From assembly GCA_012518155.1 (NCBI GenBank), contig JAAYTC010000077.1:1-34300 (forward strand): a stretch of DNA of 34,300 nt. Reading direction: 5' to 3'. Shown here piece by piece: positions 15,333 to 22,524 of the stretch (its first letter is position 1; each line of letters begins with the position of its first letter). Below the pieces are notes generated by a model that saw only the letters and a program-made list of their open reading frames with translations, was not told the DNA's origin and searched no databases. A program made the position numbers and the translations under genes. The DNA is from Bacteroidales bacterium. GTDB lineage: Bacteria > Bacteroidota > Bacteroidia > Bacteroidales > Dysgonomonadaceae.

Positions 15333-16856
15333 TTACTGTTGCGACAGATCAATCGCGATGTACTGTGTTCTGCCGTTAGGATAAAAGCCCGCGACCAACA
15401 ACACTTTGTCTTGCCGATTCCGTGTAGCAGCCACGATTTTGGTAAAATCATCCTCGCTATTTACGGGGCTATTATTCACTCGCATAATGATGAATCCTTT
15501 GTTAATCCCCTCTTTTCGGAAGAGCCCGTCGCTATCCACGCTGGCTACTTCAATACCGCTTGAAATACCCAGCTGCTTTTTTCGCTGGTCGGTAATGGTA
15601 TTGAAGGTGACTCCCAGTGTATTTACCACGTCGGTACTACGCAGCACGTCGGTGCTTCCCTCTTCGTTTTTCAATTCCACGTTGAAGGTGCGTTCACTTC
15701 CGTCTCGTTCAATACTAACAGCCACCCTGTCACCCGGACGGTACCTGTTCAGTTGATTCTGTAACTCGGCAAATGTGCGGATAGGGATATTATTGATCGC
15801 GGTGATGAGGTCCCCGGTCTGTATTCCGGCTGCTTTAGCCGAACTTCTGTCAGAAAAGTCTTCCACCAGTACACCGTTTAAACGAGATAACTCATTGGCT
15901 CTTTCCGGATCTTCGCGTCGTATTCCCTCGATGTTTGCAACTTGTATGCCCAAGTAGGCGCGTTGTACGGCTCCATACTCTTTGAGGTCGGCCGCGATTT
16001 TGCCCGCGATAGAAATTGGAATAGCGAAGGCGTAACCGGTGAAATTGCCGGTTTGTGAATATATCGCGGTATTAATACCTACCAACTCACCCCGGGTGTT
16101 CACGAGGGCTCCCCCGCTATTACCAGGGTTTACAGCGGCATCAATCTGTATAAAAGATTGAATCCCGAGTCCTCCTCCCATCACATTTCCCCTGTTCTTA
16201 GCACTCACGATCCCCGCCGTAACAGTGGAAGTGAGATTGAACGGGTTTCCAACGGCCAGTACCCACTCACCTACTTGCAACGCGTCGGAATTTCCGAACG
16301 TGAGATAGGGGAAGTCATCCCCCTCGATCTTGAGCAAGGCCAAGTCGCTTTGAGAGTCGGTGCCCACTACTTTAGCAGTATATTCCCGATTGTCGTTGAG
16401 GGAGACCGAAACTTCGGTGGCTCGATCTACCACGTGATTGTTGGTTATGATATACCCGTCTTTAGAGATAATGACTCCCGAGCCGAATCCTACCTGCTCT
16501 CGGGGCTATGCAGGAGAGCGGTCGCCGAATCCAAAGAAGAAGTCGAACGGGTTAATATACTGTTGTTGCGTGATTGATTTTGTTTTCACGTGTACCACGC
16601 CATCAACTGAGCGGGCGGCAGCTTCCGTGAAATCAGGGTACCCTTCGGAGGTAGTAAGATTTGCCAAGACAACGTTCCTATCTTGATCGAATGAATTGGC
16701 GTATGCACGAATCTCTTGGGAGGAATCGTTTTCAGATACTCCGCTCAGGAAACGGTCGCTCTTGTTTATTGTGTTGTATCCCACCAGTGTAACCAGTGAA
16801 CTGATTATAGCAACCAATACGATAAGAAGTACGTTTTTTGTTTTAGTTGTATTCAT
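15333..16856 (-). pseudogene. degQ: HtrA/DegQ-type periplasmic protease, interrupted by an in-frame amber codon
   Basis: The frame from the ATG at 16856 to the stop at 15333 would encode 507 residues, the usual HtrA size, but codon 117 (16508-16506) is TAG. Both sides are in the same frame: GFGDRSPA-TAG-PREQVGFGSG. The first part has a signal anchor (MNTTKTKNVLLIVLVAII) and IF/DFFFGFGD. The second part has His141 (TNNHVV), Asp171 (SDLALLKI) and Ser247 (NPGNSGGAL), then two PDZ domains (about 265-355 and 400-500). The first usable downstream start, GTG at 16433, lies just after His141, so a restarted product would lack the triad His. CAG to TAG is the simplest origin. TAG ends nusA, rpoD and rlmI, so it is not reassigned generally. 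Strain mutation, sequencing error or readthrough are all possible. Confidence 0.88.
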
Positions 16857-16928
16857 GCTTATTCTATTCTATTTTATGTTCATATGTAGCGAAGTGCTCG
16901 ACATGCATCGGCATTCGCTGATTCGCAA

Positions 16929-16936
16929 CAAATATA
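16929..16936 (-). promoter_or_regulatory. Candidate -7 element upstream of the htrA-like gene
   Basis: On the minus strand TATATTTG (16936-16929) matches TAnnTTTG and lies 73 nt before the ATG. TTTG occurs at 16954-16951, 14 nt away, shorter than usual. Tentative. Confidence 0.35.
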
Positions 16937-17081
16937 ACGCAAATAGCGTACAAATATTTCCCGTGAAGATCTGCTTTTAACACTTTTAACGCAACTGTTT
17001 CGGTGATTAACCCGATTTAACCCCTTGAGCGGCTTGATCCGGCTATATAGTGACAAATTGGCGTGTTGCGGGTTGGAGGTG

Positions 17082-18260
17082 TCAAAAAACTCCTCGGTTC
17101 CTGCGATTCGCGTATAGCCTGAAACGTTGGTTGATGATGGGTTGAACGACATCGAACCAGATGAGGTTCAAGTGATATCTTTTCCCATCGAATAACTGCC
17201 CGCTTTTGTTTATCGTGGCGAGCTGCACGAGAAACCTAGCAAGAAAAAGCAACAGAGAGACTCCGATGGCGATCGGGTTCGAACGAGTTACTCCATAGAG
17301 TAATAAAGCGACGAAAACCATGTAAAAGGCGTATCTAGACGCGGTTTCCCAGCCAAATAGATGCGCGGAAAAACCCTCGTACAGTTGTTTGGTATAGTTA
17401 TATTTCGACTTGAGTGCTTTCCATGTCGAGAAGCTATCCACTATACCGGACTCCGTCATGCCGGCGGGCGATAGTACTACACCGGTTTTCTTTTTTCTGC
17501 CCACCCGGTTAATAAAGAGGTCATCTTCTCCGCCTTCGATATTCAGGACGGACGAGAATCCTTTCTGTTCAAAGAAAAGTGCTTTTTTGTAGGCCATGTT
17601 CCTACCTAATCCCATGAAAGGCTTTCCCGCGATCGCCATCGATAAAAACTTCAGATGATGCAGAAGGTTATCGTACCGGATAAATCGTCGTCCGGCTACT
17701 TTCTTTTCAACATGCAGGCGATTATAACCCAATACCACCTCATTTCCCTTTTGCGCGAACTCCTTGCCAAACTCTCTAAGCCATCGCGAAGAGCAAGGCC
17801 TGCAGTAGGCTTCCGTGAAAAGGAGTACATCGTAACGGGCTGCCTTAATGCCCAAAGTGAGGGCCAGTTTTTTTTCATTCACGGCATCGGCTCCATCCGG
17901 AACGTACGTGTGGTAAAGCCCGGTATACTTCTGTTCAGCCGCTTTCAACACCATGTCCGTTTCATCAGTAGAGCCACTATTTACCACTACCACTTCAAAG
18001 TTTGGGTAGTCCTGTTCTAAGATAAAGGGCAGGTTTTTCTCCAACTCTTCAGCGTCGTTTTTTGAGGTAATAATTACGGATACACCCGGAAGTTCCTCTT
18101 CCGCTATCAACTTATCCACTCTTTTTTTTTCGTACCTGTAGGGACGTTTATAAAAGGAGAGATAGAAAAAAAGTTGTAGAATGAATAACAGTAGCAAACT
18201 ACCGTATAAAACCCATTCCACCGGAGTGAGATGGGGTATGAATGAAAAAAAGTGTGCCAT
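17082..18260 (-). CDS. Membrane-associated family 2 glycosyltransferase
   Basis: The 392-residue protein has an N-terminal membrane helix (about 15-37), a GT-A domain and two or three C-terminal hydrophobic segments (about 305-350). The GT2 landmarks are GVSVIITSKNDAEELEKNL (59-77), FEVVVVNSGSTDETD (88-102) and GGEDDLFINRVG, the last holding the likely catalytic Asp. The usual metal-binding TDADC block reads TEAYC (149-153), with Tyr at the second acidic position. It should transfer a sugar at the cytoplasmic face of the inner membrane; donor and acceptor are unknown. It starts 12 nt after the lysA stop, so it is probably cotranscribed with lysA. No polysaccharide cluster is nearby. Confidence 0.87.
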   Translation of the reverse strand: MAHFFSFIPHLTPVEWVLYGSLLLLFILQLFFYLSFYKRPYRYEKKRVDKLIAEEELPGVSVIITSKNDAEELEKNLPFILEQDYPNFEVVVVNSGSTDETDMVLKAAEQKYTGLYHTYVPDGADAVNEKKLALTLGIKAARYDVLLFTEAYCRPCSSRWLREFGKEFAQKGNEVVLGYNRLHVEKKVAGRRFIRYDNLLHHLKFLSMAIAGKPFMGLGRNMAYKKALFFEQKGFSSVLNIEGGEDDLFINRVGRKKKTGVVLSPAGMTESGIVDSFSTWKALKSKYNYTKQLYEGFSAHLFGWETASRYAFYMVFVALLLYGVTRSNPIAIGVSLLLFLARFLVQLATINKSGQLFDGKRYHLNLIWFDVVQPIINQRFRLYANRRNRGVF

Positions 18261-18272
18261 TTCGTTGTCGTG

Positions 18273-19430
18273 TTACAGTAAGTCGGAATAATAAGCGGCC
18301 GGGATATCCCTGCAATTGTATCTTGAGGCCATGCTCTCCCCGTAAGCACCGGCAGAACGGATAGCTATCAAGTCGCCTCTCTTAGCCCGATTTATCGAAC
18401 GCTGCTCGGCGAATACGTCACTCGACTCGCAGATGGGCCCTACCACGTCGTACGGCTCGTTTTGCTCAATTGAACTGAGGTTCTCGATATGGTGATACGC
18501 TTGGTAGAGTGCAGGCCGTATCAAGTCGGTCATCCCCCCGTCCACGATCAAGAAGTTTTTTTGAATTCCCTCTTTAACGAATAATACACGCGAAATAAGG
18601 GAGCCACAAGGAGCCACGATAGAGCGGCCTAGTTCGAAATAGATCTTTTGGCCGGGTTCGGGCATGAGGTGCTTTTTAAACAAACGGAAGTAGGCCTCAA
18701 AATCGGCCAAGGGGAAGTGGTTTGGGTGTTGATAATTGATTCCCAATCCTCCTCCCACGTTAAGGATAGGTAGGGCAATACCTTGTTCCAAAAACCATTG
18801 TTGGATTTTTCGTGCTTTCACACAAAGATCTTCGAAAGAGGAAAGATCGGTAATTTGCGAACCAATATGAAAGTGAAGGCCAACCATTTTCAGGTTTGAG
18901 AGTCCGCTCATTTTCTCAAGCGTTGCCGGAAGGTCTTCTTCGTTAATTCCAAATTTGTTTTCACCGAGGCCGGTAGTTATGTATTTATGTGTACGGGCAT
19001 CCACGTTAGGGTTTACCCGTAAAGCTATTCTCGCTTTCTTGTTCTTTTCTCCCGCTAGGTGGTTGATTACTTCCAGTTCGGGGATCGATTCGGCGTTAAA
19101 GCAAAAAATGTCGTTATCCAGCCCGATATGTATCTCCTTATCGGATTTACCCACACCGGCAAACACGATTTTTTCGGGTGGGAAGCCACACTCCAAGGCT
19201 TGGAGTATCTCGTTGCCACTCACACAGTCGGCGCCAAACCCGTAGGAGGCGATTTCCCGCAAGAGTCGTGAATTAGCATTTGCTTTCACGGCATAATGCA
19301 CGTGAAAAGGCCTGTTTTCTGTTTCTGTTTTTATCGCCTGTAACGTGGCTCGCAACAACTCCATATCATAATAGTAAAACGGAGTGTCGAGTTGTTCAAA
19401 TTTTTCAATGGGAAATATTCCTTTGATCAT
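18273..19430 (-). CDS. lysA: Diaminopimelate decarboxylase
   Basis: LysA decarboxylates meso-diaminopimelate to L-lysine, the last step of lysine synthesis, using PLP. The 385-residue protein has Lys49 (HYAVKANAN) for the Schiff base, HFHIGSQI, the PLP phosphate loop VGGGLGINY, ELGRSIVAPCG, and CESSDVF with the cysteine that reaches the second active site in the dimer. RSAGAYGESMAS near the end is also typical. It lies 72 nt after miaA and 12 nt before the glycosyltransferase. The related alanine racemase domain is encoded separately in murF-alr. Identity is clear. Confidence 0.96.
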   Translation of the reverse strand: MIKGIFPIEKFEQLDTPFYYYDMELLRATLQAIKTETENRPFHVHYAVKANANSRLLREIASYGFGADCVSGNEILQALECGFPPEKIVFAGVGKSDKEIHIGLDNDIFCFNAESIPELEVINHLAGEKNKKARIALRVNPNVDARTHKYITTGLGENKFGINEEDLPATLEKMSGLSNLKMVGLHFHIGSQITDLSSFEDLCVKARKIQQWFLEQGIALPILNVGGGLGINYQHPNHFPLADFEAYFRLFKKHLMPEPGQKIYFELGRSIVAPCGSLISRVLFVKEGIQKNFLIVDGGMTDLIRPALYQAYHHIENLSSIEQNEPYDVVGPICESSDVFAEQRSINRAKRGDLIAIRSAGAYGESMASRYNCRDIPAAYYSDLL

Positions 19431-19502
19431 TGGTGTGAATCGCTAAAAATGTAAGTAGTACCACAGCATATGACGCGAAATTACGATTTTTTCGCCGATA
19501 TT

Positions 19503-20420
19503 TCACCTCCCGAGGAAAGAATATGCCTGTTCCACCTTTTGTTCCAAGGAATTTGAGGCGTCTATCCAATGGATAATAAAACCTCTGCGTTCCATTCCCC
19601 TGAACCATGTCATTTGTCGTTTTGCAAACTGATGAATAGCAATTTCGAGCCGGCGAAACATCTCATCGTGGCTCATCTTTCCGATTACATGAAGCGTAAC
19701 AAACTTATATTCCAGCCCGTAATAGAGCAGGTCGTCTGCCTTTACGCCCGAGTCGAGGATGCTTTGCACCTCTTCAATCATTCCTTCCTGTAGGCGCGTG
19801 CGCAATCGGTCGGTGATTTTTTTTCGACGCAGTTCCCTTGTAATATTAAGGCCAAGGATAATGCTCTCCACGGGGGCAAAGGTTGTTGCATCGCTCTTTT
19901 GTTTCGATTTATACGCTTCTATCTCGATGGCCCGAATGGCTCTTTTTTTATTTTCAGTGTCCGTGATATTGTGTAATGGCCGGTAATCGCTCAGGATTGA
20001 AGTGAGCTCTGACAATGATTTTTGTTCCAAGTCATCCCTTAGTCCAGGGTTAGGGGGCACATCGGGTAGGTGGTATCCTTTCAGTATCGATTCGATGTAG
20101 AGCCCCGTTCCCCCGCAGAGGATCGGTGTTTTTTCCCGTGCTAGAATTTCGTTATAAGCTTCATGAAAATCGTGTTGATAATCAAACAGCGTGTATTTAT
20201 CCCCCGGCATTCGAATATCGATCAAATGATAGGGGACTTGGGTTCCGCCCACGGCGTACTCGGAAAGATCTTTACCCGTTCCGATATCCATCTTCTTGTA
20301 GACTTGACGGGAGTCGGCACTTATAATTTCGCCGTTCAGGTTGTACGCGAGTTGTACGGCGAGTTCGGTTTTCCCGCTCGCGGTAGGTCCTAAAACAGTA
20401 ATTAAATTCCTTTTCCCCAT
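19503..20420 (-). CDS. miaA: tRNA dimethylallyltransferase
   Basis: MiaA transfers a dimethylallyl group to N6 of A37 in tRNAs reading codons that begin with U. With the start at 20420 the protein is 305 residues, the usual length. It has the P-loop GPTASGKT (11-18), ISADSRQVYKKMDIGTGK with the catalytic region Asp, LCGGTGLYI, and the C-terminal QFAKRQMTWFRGM. The frame is open upstream to 20609, but that part overlaps the TPM-domain gene and encodes no family sequence, so MGKRNL is the start. It begins 4 nt after the stop of the upstream TPM gene. Confidence 0.96.
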   Translation of the reverse strand: MGKRNLITVLGPTASGKTELAVQLAYNLNGEIISADSRQVYKKMDIGTGKDLSEYAVGGTQVPYHLIDIRMPGDKYTLFDYQHDFHEAYNEILAREKTPILCGGTGLYIESILKGYHLPDVPPNPGLRDDLEQKSLSELTSILSDYRPLHNITDTENKKRAIRAIEIEAYKSKQKSDATTFAPVESIILGLNITRELRRKKITDRLRTRLQEGMIEEVQSILDSGVKADDLLYYGLEYKFVTLHVIGKMSHDEMFRRLEIAIHQFAKRQMTWFRGMERRGFIIHWIDASNSLEQKVEQAYSFLGR

Positions 20421-20424
20421 GATT

Positions 20425-21228
20425 TTACCAACTTCCACCGGCACCTCCGCCCCCGAAACGGCCCCCTCCACCGCCACCAAATCCTCCTCCGAATCCGCCA
20501 CCACTGCCGAATCCCCCGCCGAATCCACCCGACCTTCTGCCGGATGGTGGAAAGAAAAGAGGAGGGATGGTGCCCCGGTGATGGCCATCGCCATCGATAT
20601 GCTGATCACCTCCGCCCCGGGAGATAAGCACGAAGAAGAGTACCACTACTGCCAAAATAATGATAAGAGCAAGAATGGGAATGCCTTCTCTCTCTTCTTC
20701 TTCTGCTGCAAATTCACCCGAGAGACGTGAAATCAAGGCGTCTATTGCCGCGTTAGCACCGCTAAAATAATCGTTTTCAATAAAATGGGGAATCATTCGA
20801 TCGCGCACGATCCTGCCGGCATAAGCATCGTTAACGCGTGCTTCCAGGCCGTATCCCGTGGCAATGAACGCTTGTCCCCGGCTATTCCCTATCTTCGGTT
20901 TTATTAAAATTACTGCCCCGTTGTCCTTACTCTTCTGGCCGATTTCCCATTTTTCTCCCAAACGGAACGCGAAGTCCGACACGGCATAACCTCCTAATTC
21001 GTTTACCGTAACCACGTAGATCTGTGTAGACGTTGAGTCGTTGTAGGCACGCAGTTTTTGCTCAAGTGCCTGTTCTTCGGCAGATGAAAAAAGGCCGGCA
21101 AAGTCGTTTACCAGCCGATAAGGAATCATCGGGCCGGGAATATCTTGCGACGACACGTTCCGCGAAAAAAGTGTCAACAAGAAAACGAGGAGTAACCCAT
21201 GAATTCTACTCTTTAATAATAACCTCAT
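20425..21228 (-). CDS. Secreted TPM-domain protein with glycine-rich tail
   Basis: The 267-residue protein has a signal peptide (MRLLLKSRIHGLLLVFLLTLF, cleaved near residue 27). A TPM domain (PF04536, formerly DUF477) follows at about 35-165, with VNDFAGLFSSAEEQALEQKL, QIYVVTVNELGG and FIATGYGLEARVND. A membrane helix (about 185-203, ILALIIILAVVVLFFVLI) comes next, then a tail rich in Gly with Phe and Ser, ending GGAGGSW. The TPM domain should face the periplasm. From the family, such proteins sit beside LemA and TPM proteins and are linked to membrane-protein quality control or redox and phosphatase functions; the role here is unknown. It overlaps the next upstream gene by 23 nt and precedes miaA by 4 nt. 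Confidence 0.9.
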   Translation of the reverse strand: MRLLLKSRIHGLLLVFLLTLFSRNVSSQDIPGPMIPYRLVNDFAGLFSSAEEQALEQKLRAYNDSTSTQIYVVTVNELGGYAVSDFAFRLGEKWEIGQKSKDNGAVILIKPKIGNSRGQAFIATGYGLEARVNDAYAGRIVRDRMIPHFIENDYFSGANAAIDALISRLSGEFAAEEEEREGIPILALIIILAVVVLFFVLISRGGGDQHIDGDGHHRGTIPPLFFPPSGRRSGGFGGGFGSGGGFGGGFGGGGGGRFGGGGAGGSW

Positions 21229-21631
21229 CGCCTAATTCATTTTCATTGTCTTCGGACGCCGGGTAACGAGCTTTGAGCAACTCACCCACTTTCGCTACTG
21301 CCCTGCATATCCCTTCCATGATCTCATCTCTTCTGAAACAGGAGAGCATCTCATCGAGTGCCTCGTCCCAAAAGTTGTTATCAATTGTTTCATCTACGAT
21401 TTTCCGGTCGCCGTAGATGGCCGCTTTGTGATAGGAGGGAGCCACGTAAATAAGCACACCATTCTGATGGCGGGTTTCGTGCATCTTTAGTTTTTGAAAT
21501 TTCCGGGAAGCAGCTTCCAGCGGATCGCCCTTACAGTGCTTTGCTACACATACCCGGATTTCACCGGACGTGTGGTTTTCAGCGTGCCGGATAGCGGAAG
21601 TTATAATATCCAGTTCTTCTTTTTGTAGCAT
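21206..21631 (-). CDS. Small cytoplasmic TPM-domain protein
   Basis: The 141-residue protein is a single TPM domain: IRHAENHTSGEIRVCVA, FQKLKMHETRHQNGVLIYVAPSYHKAAIYGD and DNNFWDEALDEMLSCFRRDEIMEGI. It has no signal peptide. Compared with the neighbouring TPM protein it lacks the tail and membrane helix. It starts 6 nt after the lemA stop, and its 3' end overlaps the larger TPM gene by 23 nt, indicating translational coupling of the three. The LemA-TPM-TPM grouping recurs in Bacteroidetes. Function unknown. Confidence 0.88.
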   Translation of the reverse strand: MLQKEELDIITSAIRHAENHTSGEIRVCVAKHCKGDPLEAASRKFQKLKMHETRHQNGVLIYVAPSYHKAAIYGDRKIVDETIDNNFWDEALDEMLSCFRRDEIMEGICRAVAKVGELLKARYPASEDNENELGDEVIIKE

Positions 21632-21637
21632 GATGGA

Positions 21638-22219
21638 TTAAAATACCACTTGCGGGGCAGTCTGCGCTTCAGGTACCGCTTCGAAGTATGCTTTCGGTTC
21701 GAATTTAAACCAGCCCGCGTAAATTACTTGTGGAAACTTTCGAATATAGGAATTGTAGTCGCGCGCCATCTCGTTGAATCGGTTACGCTCCACCGATATC
21801 CTGTTTTCGCTTCCAGCCAACTCATCCTGCAGTGCTAGAAAATTTTGATTGGCTTTGAGCTCGGGGTAATTTTCCTGTATCAATAGGAGTCTCCCAAGTG
21901 CTTGGCTTACTTGGTTTTGAGCTTGTTGATACTCTTGCAATGCCTCTTCCGTTAGGTTTTCGGGATCAATGACTGTTTGGGTAGCACGGGCACGTGCCTC
22001 TGTAACCTGGGTGAATGTTTCCTGCTCGTGTTGAGCGTAACCCTTTACCGTGTTTACCAGATTGGGAATCAAATCAGCTCGCCGCTGGTACGCGTTCTGC
22101 ACGTTACCCCACTGCGAGGTTACCGCCTCCTGCTTTTCTACCATACGGTTATATCCCTGGCAACTCGAGAGCACCATCGCTCCTGCCACGATCACTAAAA
22201 TATAAAATAAGTTTCTCAT
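21638..22219 (-). CDS. lemA: LemA family lipoprotein
   Basis: The 193-residue protein begins with a lipoprotein-like signal (MRNLFYILVIVAGAMVLSSCQ), the Cys after LSS being a lipobox cysteine. It continues with the LemA core: VTSQWGNVQNAYQRRADLIPNLVNTVKGYA, a coiled helical bundle. Later come LLLIQENYPELKANQNFL, NRISVERNRFNEMARDYNSYIR and a family-typical end (YAGWFKFEPKAYFEA). It is the first gene of a lemA-TPM-TPM-miaA run. The molecular role of LemA is not established. Confidence 0.94.
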   Translation of the reverse strand: MRNLFYILVIVAGAMVLSSCQGYNRMVEKQEAVTSQWGNVQNAYQRRADLIPNLVNTVKGYAQHEQETFTQVTEARARATQTVIDPENLTEEALQEYQQAQNQVSQALGRLLLIQENYPELKANQNFLALQDELAGSENRISVERNRFNEMARDYNSYIRKFPQVIYAGWFKFEPKAYFEAVPEAQTAPQVVF

Positions 22220-22305
22220 ACTGATATGAATAATTTATTGTATTGTTGACTAATATCCAGCTGTTCATCCGGTCTCCCTCACCTAATTGAGAGACAATTC
22301 TCCAA

Positions 22306-22313
22306 CAAAAGTA
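22306..22313 (-). promoter_or_regulatory. Candidate -7 element for lemA
   Basis: On the minus strand TACTTTTG (22313-22306) matches TAnnTTTG, 87 nt before the lemA ATG. No convincing -33 element. A second minus-strand candidate lies in the inverted repeat at 22389-22415. Confidence 0.35.
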
Positions 22314-22388
22314 AAACAATTTTTGCTTGATGGTGTTCGATATGGGAAATATTAAACGTGATTTTTTTCATAATTTTACGAACACGTA

Positions 22389-22415
22389 CAAAGATAGTTT
22401 TTTTTTATATCTTTG
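22389..22415. promoter_or_regulatory. Inverted repeat carrying back-to-back -7 elements
   Basis: CAAAGATA (22389-22396) and TATCTTTG (22408-22415) are a perfect 8-bp inverted repeat around an 11-nt T-rich spacer. Each arm is a TAnnTTTG element on its own strand. They point apart, towards lemA (-) and the DUF3078 gene (+). The stretch 22220-22524 holds no gene. Confidence 0.45.
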
Positions 22416-22478
22416 CAATAAGACAGGGTGAGCCTCGGAAAACTGTGGACAAGCTCCTGTTTTTCTCACGGCTTTCAC

Positions 22479-22486
22479 TATCTTTG
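22479..22486 (+). promoter_or_regulatory. Candidate -7 element (TATCTTTG) for the DUF3078 gene
   Basis: TATCTTTG matches the consensus and lies 38 nt before the ATG at 22525, giving a leader of about 32 nt. No clear TTTG is seen at the -33 position. Confidence 0.45.
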
Positions 22487-22524
22487 TGTTACGGAAGAAT
22501 ATAAAAGATTAATGGAATGACGAT

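Noticed and set aside
16506-16508. Amber reassignment to an amino acid genome-wide
   Set aside because: nusA, rpoD and rlmI all end naturally at TAG with complete C-termini.
15333-16856. Frameshift in the htrA-like gene
   Set aside because: The two open frames (16856-16506 and 16433-15333) are in the same phase, and the 24 codons between them encode family sequence; only a stop codon separates them.
16880-17152. 90-residue minus-strand open frame between htrA and the glycosyltransferase
   Set aside because: It overlaps the 3' end of the glycosyltransferase gene in another frame, has no recognisable domain and no promoter.
20440-20540. GC-rich repetitive stretch as a possible CRISPR or satellite repeat
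   Set aside because: It is simply the codons of the Gly-rich tail of the TPM protein; there are no regular repeat/spacer units.
19503-20609. Extended 368-residue form of MiaA
   Set aside because: The extra 63 residues are the out-of-frame reading of the Gly-rich tail of the TPM gene; the family start is at 20420.
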